Shown piece by piece: positions 11,356 through 22,633 of a stretch of DNA of 46,047 nucleotides. The translations under genes and the position numbers were made by a program. The DNA is taken from positions 1,469-47,515 of the forward strand of contig KV921154.1 in assembly GCA_002081555.1 (NCBI GenBank), given 5' to 3'. The notes under the pieces are model-generated. The model was not told the DNA's origin. It worked only from the letters and a program-made list of their open reading frames with translations, and did not search any database. This DNA is from Protostelium mycophagum (lineage: Eukaryota > Evosea > Variosea > Protosteliida > Protosteliaceae). Position 1 is the stretch's first letter, and every line of letters starts with the position of its first letter.

Positions 11356-11599
11356 ATGAGTGGTTTCGATGGAGAGGAAGCCCGGCTACACTTACACAAA
11401 GGTATTCCTCAATACATCTTTCAACAGAAAATGACATCGATCAGTTTGGACTTCCACATTGAACACTCTGCCGAAGGGACAGAGCACAGGAACTCCTGAG
11501 CCAGAGACTGTAAAGAAGGGCTGGGGAAATGTTAGTCGCATCACTGGTGCCACAACTCCTGAACCTTTTTTGGTTGAACTTGCAAAGGCCGTCCAATAA
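11356..11599 (+). CDS. Small conserved-looking protein, unknown function
   Basis: I infer about 58 residues from three exons. It begins MSGFDGEEARLHLHK, and the last exon carries KKGWGNVSRITGATTPEP and ends FLVELAKAVQ. The last exon (about 11484-11599) has an unbroken frame and ends in TAA overlapping an AATAAA. The middle joins are tentative: a 26-nt first intron, and a second intron with a donor near 11430. No domain is recognised. The gene is divergent from the DZF gene. Confidence 0.45.
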
Positions 11600-11819
11600 A
11601 CCGGATCAAACTGTATGAAGAGGTACCGTTTTTCTGATGAAGAAAAATGAAAAACAATTTTGGAGGCAGGTCATTTTTCATTGAGGATATCATGTCATCC
11701 TTCAATCGACCAATATCAATTGTTTGTCGTATTGAATGTAGACTGCCATATTAAGTGATGACCAAGAAGTTTTGTTTTTTATAGATGTCTAAACTTCAGC
11801 TACAATTTATTGCACACTT

Positions 11820-14626
11820 TTAATGTCTGTCCACTTCATCCAAACCAACGATCGTCTTCTCTGCAGGATATTCCACGTTGAATTTGAATGGGATAGAGAC
11901 AGAAGCACCAGGGGCCACCTCAAACTGCCATTCTATCGTGTTGGTCTGCTCATCCAGCTTGGCGTGCGCTTTGTTGAGATCTTCGGGCTCTGCCAGCTTC
12001 ACTTTCAGACTTCCATCTGAAGAATGAGGAAGGTGATCATATAAGATCATGGAAACCTGAGCAGTATTAATGTACAGCGAGAAAGGATCATGTCATTACG
12101 GGTGTCTTCTTTGCATTAGAAATTGTGGTCTTGTGTTCAACTTTAACTTCCTTTGTCTTCTTTAAGAGACCTGATTGGGAAGACATCGTCTTGGCCGCTT
12201 CGTACCTTTGTTTCTCAGCAAAACACGGATGAATTAAGAGGACACCCACTTCAAGCGTATTTCACTGTCCACACCCAACAGAAGCTCATAAGAGACACTC
12301 TTCGCGTCGTGTTTGAGCTGAGAGGTAGCCACAAAGTTGTTATCTAAGAACACACCAGCGTCTCCTGGCAGCAAAGTCATCTGTAAATGTCAGAACGATT
12401 GTACATTGTGAAGCTGCGTCAACATGATGTTCTATTAATAGAATGATCACGTGGCACAATGAAATAAAAGGCTTGTACCTCTGTGTTGTTCTCGACAGTG
12501 GCTCTGAGATATACATATTGAGAAGAACGCGGGACAGCGTAGTATTGTAATTTGGGTGTCAAGCTCAGCACCGAGATGGTCACTTTGTGGGGTTTATTGT
12601 CCGAGTGTACGGAAGATCTAGATGTGTCAGATTGACATGATCGACATGTTGGTAGATTGGTGTATTACCTTCTGGGGATGGAGAAGGTGGTGTTCAATGC
12701 GTTTGATTTTGCTGTGGCCGTTAATGCCTGCAAATAGGTCAGAAATACATTTTCCACGGATTCTGAAGTAACACACAGCCATTTCTTACAGTCTGCCAAC
12801 AGACGGTATCATACAAAAGCTGACCTCCATAGGTTCAAAGTCCATAGCCTCGTCTTCTTCACACATAGATTCATCCTCTTCAGATTCTTCCCTGCATCTC
12901 TTCTCCTCATCTCGCATGGAACTCTCCTTCGACTTCTGTTTTAAAGAGGGTCTTACCTTCCTCTTAAATTCTGTGTTGCGGAAGACAGGCGCTTGTGAAA
13001 GATGAGTAATCAGTTTCTGATCAACAGATTACGCGAGCCTCACGGTAAGCACTCGTGATTTACCACAAGTCATGAGGAGGTCCGCAGTGCCTTGCAAGAA
13101 TGTAGATACGATAATTAGACTCACGTGGTGGAGTATAGAACTTGACCGTCCTAAGCATGTCATCATGATGCAAAGATGAGGGTTCCTCACCTTGGTGCGA
13201 GTTGGGGTGCGGCAGATACAGAGGCGGGCGCTGCAGTGGAGAGGTGTATAAGCGCCTTGAGTTTTTAATATGGAGACATTCTCTTGGTATGATGAATATG
13301 TTATAGATTTTTTGTGCCAGCATCGGAATTTAACATATGCGACGCAAAATAACTTGAAAACACTCACATCGTCCCAGTTTTCACCAGAGTTCTGTTGAAC
13401 TACACCATAATAAGAGAGACTCATTGTGGCTCCCTCTTTTTCTGTTGGAGAAGTGACACGCGCGTCATACTTGGGGCTCCATCTGTGAAAGGTGTCAATA
13501 GCATTTGCCAAGATCACATCAGAATCTGGTGGAGGGGTTTGCATCAGAGGAAATCTCAGGAATATTACTCACGTGGCATTTGTGACTACATATACTAGGC
13601 GGAAGGAAACCTAAATAGCATCAGATTTGTCATGACAAATGACGTCAGCGTATTACCTGGGTTGTCGTCTTTGTGTGGAAAGAGATAGTGACGCGACGAA
13701 CTTTCTTCGGTGCTGCCTGTGAAGAACACAATGTGATCATCTTATTCAGATGGGCCACCTCTTTCAGCTTGTCTTCGATCTGCGTCATCATTCATAATGA
13801 AACATTATCACACATTTGTTTAATGCGACTCTGAATACATCAATTTGTTTTCCTTCAGGTACAGAAACGCTGTAAGTTTTGAATTTTAAAACAAAAGAAA
13901 TTGGCTTCTCAGAGTCTTTCATCAACATTGTTGCCGAAAATAAATGATGGATGAGTACCTGCTTCTTTGTCTCTGCTTTCTTCTCTTCCAATCTTGCACC
14001 ATTATCAGAGTAAAAGGATAAGAAGGCGGAAAAGTTGTTCAAGCTGACCTCTGTAACATTAAGATGGTCATGTATATAATGCTGTGCGTACCTGATGCCA
14101 TATCGGCAATGGATTGTGCATCATTCTATAATGAATCAATGTCAGTGATGAAATTTAATTCTTCCTTTCAGAATTGCAATTCGCGATGATATCACGTTAC
14201 CTTCTGTGGTGGAGCTATTACTCTCCCAGAAAAACTCTCTAAAAGGTTCTTCTCTCCGTCTAATCTCTCGATAGACCGTTGCTGCTCTTTGATTTCTTGC
14301 AATAATACCTCCCGTTGTTTCAGAAGATCGTTTTCCTTCTCGGGTGAAAACGGTATCATCACGTCCTCATATGAGACTTCTAAGACCGTTGCCGCTCCTT
14401 TTTCAGTTAGAAGCTCAAACGATGATGGTCTCACCTTTGCCGCCGCCGACATGAATTGTATCTGTTTTGATGGTGTCGGGAAGGCCGTTAATGTGAACTT
14501 CTTGAGTACCAGTAGAAGAATTAAGCTCCACGATTTTGGTCACTTCGGCTCTATCATTAAATACAGTGACTTCATCTGTAGGGCATGAGGATGCCTCTAA
14601 TTCAAATATAGTTGGTGTCTCTGCCA
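11820..14626 (-). CDS. DUF4140/DUF4139 (mucoidy inhibitor A-like) protein
   Basis: About 12 exons, roughly 600 residues. The N-terminal DUF4140 part (VTVFNDRAEVTKIVEL, VHINGLPDTIKTDTI, LEVSYEDVMI) leads into a coiled coil rich in Glu/Gln/Lys (KQREVLLQEIKEQQRSIERL). The DUF4139 beta-rich part follows: VSFRLVYVVTNATWSPKYDA, LSYYGVVQQNSGENWDD, an acidic linker (EESEEDESMCEEDEAMDFEP), then TLLPGDAGVFLDNNFVATSQ, SYELLLGVDSEIRLKYE and QFEVAPGASVSIPFKF. The family is widespread in bacteria, fungi and amoebae, and no biochemical role is established that I can rely on. No signal peptide or membrane segment is seen, so it is probably cytosolic. It is divergent from the BTB gene (146 bp between starts). 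Confidence 0.85.
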
Positions 14627-14772
14627 TTGTGAATATCGTATGAAGAAGATGACCCGATGAAAATACACCGTTCAGCGAAACTTGTAATTCGCCGAACTTC
14701 AAAAATCTCTCTTTTTTAATTTTAAAATTTTCAATTATCTTCCCCAGATCAGAGGAAACCATAAGATCGACC

Positions 14773-15976
14773 ATGCTTGATGCAACACTACCAGACTCAA
14801 TTGAATCCTTTTTAGAAGATACACAAAATGCACTCAAAGATCTAAGAGCAGAGTACCAGAAATGTGAGAAGAAGTTGTTGCAGGTGTTAGAGATCATAAA
14901 TAACAAAAAGGAGCAGTGAGATATCAAGTCAATTACGATGAGTGCTGACGGAATGAAGATATGAGGAGCTTTTAGAGGCGACTTGGGCACAAGTAGAGAA
15001 TCTCGAAGCAATTGTGAAGATCAACGTGGGAGGAGAAGTGTTTGATGTGCCAAAAAGAGTAATCATGGAAAAACCCTCCAGTTTGTTATTCATGTTGGCT
15101 GCCAGCGGGGAGTGGACGACCGATGATGAAGGTGCAGTAGTTTTGTCGAATGAGCTCTTCGTTCCAGTTGTTCTCACCTAAAATACCCCAGGCCATTATT
15201 TTATTGATAGAGATCCACATCTGTTTGAAAAGGTGTTGGATCATATGATGTCACAAGACGTGCAAGAGGAAAAGAGAAGAGACGTCAGAACGGAGCTCAT
15301 GTTTTACAATGTCATAGAGCAAGTGGATGTACAACAGGAAATATTACATTTGAATCAGGATCAGGGGGATATGCATGATGAATTTCTTCAGAAGTATCAC
15401 AGAATGGCTGGTCGCATCAGAATAGCTGAGAATGCCATGCGCAGAATGATTTCCCAAATGGACATGTGAGAAATCAACATCGTGGAGACGGACAGAAGCT
15501 CCAGGCTTAACAAGTATAAACAGTGACATGATGACAGGCACAAGAGAAGACTCGAAGAGGCTGGAGCTTATGCAAGGAAGATGAGAGAGGTGGTGAGGCT
15601 CAGTGTAGGAGGAAAGAGGTTCAGCGTATCTCGACATACATTGACAAGGCACGGGGACAACTATTTTTCCACAATCACCACTGGCGAATGGAACCAAAAG
15701 GGTGAAGACCATCAAGTGATGGAGCTTGACCCACTGCAGAGTACCGCGTGATCGACAGAAGCTCCAAGTGTTTTAAGATGATCGTTTCGTACCTGAGATG
15801 TGAGGAGATGCCCGAGATGGAGAGGGATGTTGAGAAGCAAATGAGGGAAGAGATGGAATATTACGGGATCTCCATGCTACAAACTCACCCAGTGGTCTAG
15901 CACCGTTCTCCAGTTGATAAAGGCAATGAACAGCTTGTGCAAACACGACGGGATGATAGAGGTGGACGAGAAATAA
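14773..15976 (+). CDS. Tandem double BTB/T1-domain (KCTD-like) protein
   Basis: A coiled-coil N-terminus (LRAEYQKCEKKLLQVLEII) precedes a first T1-type BTB: VKINVGGEVFDVPKRVIME, SSLLFMLAASGEW, then after an intron GHYFIDRDPHLFEKVLDHM. A second coil follows (QKYHRMAGRIRIAENAMRRM). The frame closes at 15469, but splicing a 72-nt intron (15466-15537) restores it and leads into a second BTB: VVRLSVGGKRFSVSRHTL, YFSTITTGEWNQK, and after a 38-nt intron EYRVIDRSSKCFKMIVSYLR. T1/KCTD proteins oligomerise and often act as cullin-3 adaptors; I see no channel segments. The end is either 15900, or 15976 if a very short intron is used. Two separate genes are the alternative reading. Confidence 0.7.
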
Positions 15977-16227
15977 AATAAGTGGACGTTTTACAAAAGG
16001 GACCTGAGGCTCACCTTTATTCTAACTTGGCTCATGAACAGACATACCCCTCATCAATTTTCATCTCGTCTCTAGAATATTAAAATGGAGAATGGACAAT
16101 CCAAAAACATTCTTCGCTTTGGTGTATTTTGGGTCACACCAAATTATTTTCCCACGAGGGCGTTGTAGATATTGTTGTAGTCGATTTGTTCTCAACATGA
16201 CGTCGCATTTTCTCGAGAAGAGATCAG

Positions 16228-18470
16228 ATGAAGGCTTCAGAGGAAAGGACAAGGCAAGAGCTGATTGAGGCCGGGAGAAGGCACATGGAAGATGTCAGAA
16301 AGAAAAAGGCCTTAGAAAAGCCAGAGAATGCTAATACAACCGGTGAAGCACCAACAACAGAAAAAGTGATTTCTGACGATTCTAAATCACAAAATGATAG
16401 TGGTGAGTGCGAAAAATCATCTTAAAATTTTGATTGAAAAGACCAGATTCTACGAAAAAGACTTCAAGCATAAAGCCTCCGAGATCAGCAGACAACAAAG
16501 CTTCAGAGACAAATGGAAAATCGATCATATCTCCCAGATCGAATGTTCCCGCCAAAAATGCCAAGGACTCTCTCAAAACACCAACGAAGACGGCAACGAA
16601 GGTAATAATGGACGCTAAATCAAGATTCAAGAGTGAAGATTACAGACCACAACAACTTCCATCACACCGGCTAAAACGAACAATCGTCCAAATATAGAGG
16701 TACGAACAACTTTCACAGACTAATGTTAAATTGGTCAGAGTATGACGCCAGAGAGGCAGAGAACTGCTGATAGGGAAGCATTACGTCAACAATTAGAGGA
16801 CATCAAAGCATTAGAGGCAAACAGACAGGTCAAAAGAGGAGCCACAGAGCAGAAAGAAAACGAAAAGTGTGTAGAACATCTCGTGAATCTTGTGAACTAA
16901 TCATTGTGTTTCGACAAAACCTCCAAAGAAATTATCTTCAAGAGTAACACACAACAGGAATAAACCAAGTAACAGTCCACAAGTCACAAGAAGTAATGGC
17001 GAAGCCTCAAAAGGTGATGAAACACCAGCGAGTTCCACAACAGCAGAGATAGTCGCTGTGAAAACACCAACAACACCAGCAAAAACGACATCTAAAGAGG
17101 AGAAGAAAGATGTCGATGACCAATCAAGTGATGATGTCCAACAATTGAGAGATCAGGTATTAGTCTATTTTTAGAATTTTTTATCGCAATTTCTGCACCA
17201 AAAATGTATTAGCTTCCTGCGAAAAAAAATGTATTTTGGTTCAAAGTGGGTCACTGAAACAAGCGTGAATTGCAAGGCACAGAGATTTGGTGTCCATTCT
17301 TGACGTACTAAATATCCAATATATGGTATGGTGGTTGAGGATCTTTTACGTCTGTGCAGCAGGGCTGCAGGTGATCGTGTTGCGAAAAGCTGCATCCCAC
17401 AGAAATCTTCAACTGAATGAAACGATCTCTATATATACAACAACGAAGAATGCGGATATTGACCCAATACGTCAGATTACAAAACAACAAACAATGATCA
17501 GCAGACTTGAAAATAAACTGGAGTTGATCCGACAGAAGGAAGAGCAAGAAGAGAGCATGATGGAGGATATGGTCAATGCAGAAGCACAACAGACGATAAG
17601 AGACCTCAGAGCACAAAACGAGGCACTAAAGTTAGAACTCCAATCATACAGAGCCATGGCCAAGTCTGAAGAGGAGCAAGAAGAGATGAAGCCGGTGAAC
17701 GTCGACCGGACCGAAGAGGTGAGATATTTTTGGCGCCAAAATACTTTTTTGAAATTTGAAATGTCGAGTGGATTACATGGAGTGATTTCTTCAATGAAGA
17801 GTATTGTTTTCTACAGAACAGTTTCCGTCCCAAAATTCTGAGACGGTTGATGACGTCAGCAAAGGACTCTCATAGTAAACCTCCAGTGGTCCTGCGGCTT
17901 TGCCGCAATTTCGCTGTAGAAATATCCAACCACAAGCCGTAAGGCGTCACTACAACTACATCTCTCGTAAAAGCTTCCATTTCGTCTCAAACAATACAAA
18001 AAATAGTAAAAATAGACCCATATAAAAATGATAAATAATTCAAACGAAACAGGGAGACACTAAGAATAAAGAATATGAGGATAAACTGAATCAACAGTGG
18101 TCCACAATAGAAAGTCTAAGCAAGCAGAAGATGCAGATGATGCACCAGCTCAAAATGGCGGGAGAAAAGGTGAATATAATTCTTCTCAACATAATTATGG
18201 GAATGATGAAGATCAGGTGTCTATATTGCTACAAGAAAATCAAGAATTATCAGTCAGATTGCACCAAGCGCTGCACCCAGAATTATTCAGAGGTGAAAAA
18301 ATTAAAATAAATTTTCAAAAATCTCAAGAATTGATAAAAAGTTTGAAAATAAAAGTCTCTTAAAAGAAGCAGAACAACCGAAGGAGAGCACCAACGGTAA
18401 TCATATAGACATCAGAAATGAGGCCTCCACCAAGATGGAAGCTGTTGGCTCTCCAGTAATCACAGTATAA
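16228..18470 (+). CDS. Disordered and coiled-coil protein, unknown function
   Basis: Roughly eight exons. The first half is low-complexity Lys/Ser/Thr/Pro-rich sequence (STKKTSSIKPPRSADNK, KDSLKTPTKTATK, VAVKTPTTPAKTTSKEEKK). The second half is long coiled coil (MTPERQRTADREALRQQLED, TMISRLENKLELIRQKEEQ, AQQTIRDLRAQNEALKLELQ, YEDKLNQQWSTIESLSKQKM, SILLQENQELSVRLHQAL). It ends MEAVGSPVITV. Introns between 17160-17440 and 17720-18050 are longer than usual here. The composition suggests a cytoskeletal or chromosomal scaffold, but nothing identifies a family. The first exon and its start (MKASEERTRQELIEAGRRH) are reasonable but not certain. Confidence 0.55.
17728..17741. promoter_or_regulatory. 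Palindromic E2F-like site in an intron
   Basis: TTTTGGCGCCAAAA is a perfect palindrome, and each half matches TTTGGCGC. It lies just inside a donor (GTGAGATAT) of the coiled-coil gene. Function is inferred from consensus only. Confidence 0.3.
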
Positions 18471-18592
18471 AATATTAATCATACAGCACAATCATGATCT
18501 CTCCCATTCTTTTGTTGAGATCACAGCATTCACCACATATAAAGAGGACGATTCGATTGAATCGGGTTGTATTTATTGATGAACTTTCACGT

Positions 18593-19584
18593 TTATGTGG
18601 CAAGGCTCACTCTGGTGATCTGGGGGAGGATCTGTGTGATCGTCACCATCGTTCAAAGTAACATGACAAAATCATACCTCGGCTAAGAAGATGGGGAGGA
18701 GAGGTCTGGTGTAGTTGGTGGGCATTCTCTCGTATAGGAACACAGACTCGGCGGCCTCTACCGGCAGACCCCAGAAGATGGAGCCAAAGACAGTGCTGAC
18801 AAGGACAGCCTCGCCGGAGGCGGCCAAGTGCTGCTTGGTGGTCCATGAGAAGGTGGGGTTTCTGGCCTTGGAATCGGCTTGTCTGGCCTGAATGGAGAAT
18901 CAATGAATTGTCATCGTCTAACTTCACATACATTGCGGTACTTGATGAAGTCGGGGAAGGAGATGGTAACTCCGTCAGAAGAGGAGGCGATGAACTGTTT
19001 GTAGAGGTCCTTGTCCAACTTGGTGCTGTCTCCGAAGTAGTTGTCCTGTCTGGTAAGGGAGGCATCGTGCTCGATCCTACGAGAATTGGTAAGTGAAATG
19101 AGAAAAAATATAGAAGGGAACAAACATGTTGTGCTTGGAGAGGTCATTAAGTTCAATGGTCTCGGGGTTGTTCAAGTCAGAGAAGGCACCTTTTCCGAGA
19201 ATGTTGGCAATATCGAAACCGATATGGTAAGCTGTCGCCCTTTCAGCGACATCCGATGCATGTGAGGACATCCTCACCTTCTTCGAGAGCGGAAACAAGT
19301 TGGGACTTGGAAATGTTCTTTCCGTCGTGGTTGAGGTAGCCATGGTTTGCCAAAGTGTTCAGAGCTGATACCGTCAATCATGTAAATACATTTATAATAC
19401 ACATCTGAGAAATCCTCTAAAGAAGTTAAAGGGACTCACCAGGGCATGGAGAGCGAGAGTCTGTGGCAGAGGGGGCGATCCACTCGTGAGATTGGGAGTT
19501 AGGGAAGATAACACGTCCATCCTTTCCTCTGGGGAAGGCGGCAACTGCTGCGACGAGCACAAGGGCGACAAGGGTGGTCTTCAT
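18593..19584 (-). CDS. Secreted heme-thiolate peroxidase (chloroperoxidase/UPO family)
   Basis: About 243 residues from seven exons, the length of the 'short' peroxygenase class. A clear signal peptide (MKTTLVALVLVAAVAA) indicates secretion. The heme-ligand motif SRSPCPALNTLANHGYL is present, with Cys at residue 47. The Mg/distal motif IEHDASLTRQD (EHD) follows near residue 114, then DNYFGDSTKLDKDLYKQF and SGEAVLVSTVFGSIFWGLP. PCP, EHD and a downstream Glu define Peroxidase_2. The enzymes use H2O2 to oxygenate or halogenate organic substrates; they are best known from fungi and oomycetes. Exon joins use short introns with standard ends; the join near 19275-19225 uses an acceptor that gives LEEAYHIGFDIAN. 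Confidence 0.88.
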
Positions 19585-19678
19585 CTGCCGAAACTGAAGT
19601 GAATGAAACTTTCCGTGTGGATCGCATCTGATTTAGCCGATTCTCCGGACACCTGCCATATTTGAAGCAGACACGACA

Positions 19679-20464
19679 ATGACACCTCCTCCGATGATTG
19701 ACAATCTTGTGTTTGAACCAAATGGCAAGAGGCTATTATATTTGTCTCGTGTGCAAGCAATAGTTCAACGCGAGATTCTTCTGGAGCAAATTGCATCTTC
19801 GCCCAAAAATTATTATCGATCTTCCGCCCACGGGTCCAAAAATGCTAAAAATAGGTCCGTCAGATAAAACATCATTAATTATAGAGAATAAAGGAACAAT
19901 TGAGAACAAAAAAATGCGGTAAGATTACTATAAAATTGCAGGTAGTGTTAATTTGTACTCTACAATTTATTTTATTTGAGGAGGTTTACACAGAATTTGC
20001 AGTCTTCAAGAAAATCCACCTGTTGTCGAGATCTTGTGGTTGTTTTGGTCCACGAAAATATAGAGTATTCATTCAAACAAAAATTTTATGTTTGTTTGGC
20101 ACACAATACCGCAGGCACTTTTTGGATAAGACAATTAAAGATAGACGCTCAAACATGATACCGAGTGGCTCAGCCTCTGCGCGTTGACGCTACATTACGC
20201 ACTACAACGACGATTTTGCAATAAAAAACGATTTTTTCGATCAAAGATTTGCCCGTAATTGCGGCAGAAGACGCCGAAAAGTTCTGCAAAAATTGTACAG
20301 TGAATTTGCAATGGTTGCAACAGGTTTTACCACCGCATACAAACGCTGCACCCCGGCCTACCAAAATCTTGCGTCCTGAATCTTCTGAAAAATCAAACCA
20401 CTTACCAACTTCGCCTGCAGCCTCCACGTGGCAAAAAGATCACAGAATAAAAATACAAACTTGA
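19679..20464 (+). CDS. Possible split gene of unknown function
   Basis: Several short plus-strand frames look weakly coding. One starts at 19679 (MTPPPMIDNLVFEPNGKRLL onward), one lies at about 20000-20158 (STCCRDLVVVLVHENIEYSF), and one ends at 20464 (AAEDAEKFCKNCTVNLQWLQ, then a Pro/Ser-rich tail). I could not join them with confident introns, so this may be one gene, two, or none. No domain is recognised. Confidence 0.2.
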
Positions 20465-20664
20465 TTTCGAATATTATTGACTGTTTCACAAAGTATTTAT
20501 GGGGCTTTGCCATAAAGTAAAAGACATCAAAAAATGTTGCAACTGTACTGGCAGCGTGGATAGACGACTTACCTGTACTCTGAGAGGTCCCAAACTGATA
20601 ACGACAAGAAATTTCTGAATTTTGACGTGAAATCTATCTTGAAACACGTCACGGGACCTTAGAA

Positions 20665-20829
20665 ATGGCCGGAAAAAATGATGATTTACAACAAATATCC
20701 ATCCCAAAAAAATGGGAGCTTCTGAATTCTGCATCGCACCACCGAGGGGCTATTAATATACTGTTGAGGACTTTTGGAAGTGTTTTGCAGAATTCGGCAC
20801 TGTGGAAACGCAATCACAAAGCGAGTTAA
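20665..20829 (+). CDS. Small ORF, 54 residues
   Basis: An open frame from ATG to TAA encodes MAGKNDDLQQISIPKKWELL and continues with an amphipathic helix-like GAINILLRTFGSVLQ and a basic end (LWKRNHKAS). It reads more like protein than the surrounding frames, but no homologue is recognised. It could be the last exon of a gene beginning near 20.2 kb. Confidence 0.25.
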   Translation: MAGKNDDLQQISIPKKWELLNSASHHRGAINILLRTFGSVLQNSALWKRNHKAS

Positions 20830-21150
20830 ATAACACTCAGACGTCAAGATGACACTCACTGGTTGTGAAAGGAAAAATTGACAAGGAGTTTCGAAAAATT
20901 GCAGGAAAATTGAAATTTGCACAAATATTGAAAGGAAAGATTCATGAACCTCCATTAGTAGCAGCCGGCTTACGGTAGTTACTGTGATTTCTAACCGCCA
21001 AAATTTCAAAGTTGTAATAATAGACTCTGGAAGTTTGGGTGCACCTTTGGACCATACCACAGAAAATATCTTCAGAGAAGTTGAGTGGCCTTGAGGTGAT
21101 CGACCTGTCATATTTTTCACAACAGACAACAAATCATTTTTCCTACAACA

Positions 21151-21954
21151 ATGGGAGATCTTGCACAGTATGTTCACAGCGGGACGCAAGGAGATGTCTT
21201 CAGCACAGTAGATTGGGGAGGAAAGAGGGTTGTACTGAAGAAAATTGCAATAGAGGGAGATCCATTACGCGCGCAGAATGAACTACGAGCAGGAAAAATG
21301 TTGGCAGATGCAAGAGGAGTGGCACGATTCCATCATTACTATCAGGACAACTCGCATTACTGGCTCATTTTCGACCTTATTCCCGGCATGGACCTCTTTG
21401 AACACATGGCCGCAAGACAGTTCCGACCTCTGTCAGAGAAGACTGTCAGACACATCTTGTGTCAGCTCTTAGATGCGCTTGCGGAGATCCACTCATTGGG
21501 AGTCAGCCATCACGACGTCAAGCTCGAGAACATTCTATATGACGAAGAGAGTAGGAGAGTGTCACTTGTGGATTTCGGACTCTGCCACATTTTCTCCTCT
21601 TCAGATATGTGCCGCGATTTCGGAGGGACAATGGACTATTCCGCACCAGAAGTGCGTCTCAACCTCACACATTCCGCACGTCTGGCCGATGTGTTCTCTC
21701 TTGGAGTGACCATTTTCATCCTGTTGACTGGATACCGACCCTTCAGCTTTATTGATGGAGTCGAAGAGCCAATTCGAGAAGGCGTCTTGCCATCAAACAT
21801 GAGCTTTTCGTCAAACGCACGGAGCCTCATAAAGAAGATGTTGGAGAAAGACCCATCGAAGAGGCCATCCATAAGGGAGCTACAGAGACACCCATTTTTG
21901 AAAAAGTCGCACTGGAGGGATTCCTTCACATTGAAACATATAAAGAGAGAGTAA
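21151..21954 (+). CDS. Serine/threonine protein kinase, single exon
   Basis: 267 residues, uninterrupted. A complete kinase core is visible: Gly-rich loop SGTQGDVFST (residues 10-19), VVLKKI with the lysine at about 30, HHDVKLEN catalytic loop (HRD changed to HHD but Asp kept) near 122, VDFGLCHIF, MDYSAPEV, DVFSLGVTIFILLTGYRPF and KMLEKDPSKRPSIRELQRH then PFL. The layout is most like CAMK/SNF1-related kinases. The protein is little more than a kinase domain. It is the only large gene here with no introns, and it lies next to the assembly gap; retroposition or recent arrival is possible. An active enzyme is expected from the intact residues. Confidence 0.9.
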   Translation: MGDLAQYVHSGTQGDVFSTVDWGGKRVVLKKIAIEGDPLRAQNELRAGKMLADARGVARFHHYYQDNSHYWLIFDLIPGMDLFEHMAARQFRPLSEKTVRHILCQLLDALAEIHSLGVSHHDVKLENILYDEESRRVSLVDFGLCHIFSSSDMCRDFGGTMDYSAPEVRLNLTHSARLADVFSLGVTIFILLTGYRPFSFIDGVEEPIREGVLPSNMSFSSNARSLIKKMLEKDPSKRPSIRELQRHPFLKKSHWRDSFTLKHIKRE

Positions 21955-22633
21955 AATACTGCATTTATTCATCTACAAGTCAGCATATTACAATCCACCA
22001 AAATCGAATCTTGAAAGTAACCTGGTTTTTATAGNNNNNNNNNNNNNNNNNNNNNNNNNNNNNNNNNNNNNNNNNNNNNNNNNNNNNNNNNNNNNNNNNN
22101 NNNNNNNNNNNNNNNNNNNNNNNNNNNNNNNNNNGTTGACATGTTCTTGAATCAAAGTGCCAACACAGGTATTTTTATTTATTAATTTTATAAAATTATT
22201 TTAAATAAATGATATGAAACAATATCACAATCTCACTATTTTGCTGTATTGGTCAATAGACTTGTGAGAATAATCCAGAATGCATAATACAACTTAAGTG
22301 GATGAGTGTCAGAAGTGGCAAGGTTTCAGAGAGTATTTGATATTTATTGTTCTCAAAATTATTCAAGGTGGGAGTTTTATCTAGAAATCCTTTTGTTCAA
22401 CCCTTTCGCAACCAGAAGCAGCTTGTGTCTTTTGGAACAATTAGATTGAACCTGTCATAAATCACAACTCCGCCAGATTTCGGTTTTGGTATTGGCTTTA
22501 CGGTGCGGTTTTAAAAGGAAATTTCATCTTCTAAAGACCCGCGTGTTTCATAAAGTGAACGCAAGCCCAAAACACCACCTACGAATGTGAGTGATGATGG
22601 CAGGAAGGTCATGACCTCTGAACATCTCAGAAA
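21955..22633. other. Gap-bearing intergenic region; 100 N at 22035-22134
   Basis: Exactly 100 N at 22035-22134, the usual placeholder for a gap of unknown size. The flanks (about 80 bp and 500 bp) are AT-rich and hold no convincing frame. Order and distance across the gap should not be assumed. Confidence 0.95.

Noticed and set aside
10758-11499. Long plus-strand frames rich in Ile/Ser/Thr or Leu/His
   Set aside because: They are the mirror of the Gly/Tyr-rich codons of the DZF gene on the other strand.
15344-15715. Minus-strand 123-residue frame
   Set aside because: Antisense to the BTB gene, whose plus-strand exons have clear family motifs.
16155-16180. GTTGTAGATATTGTTGTAG as a further copy of the intron motif
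   Set aside because: It lies between genes, not in an intron I can define, so it was not counted with the others.
20686-21189. Minus-strand 167-residue frame
   Set aside because: No family features and it overlaps the kinase start. The plus-strand small frame at 20665 is more protein-like.
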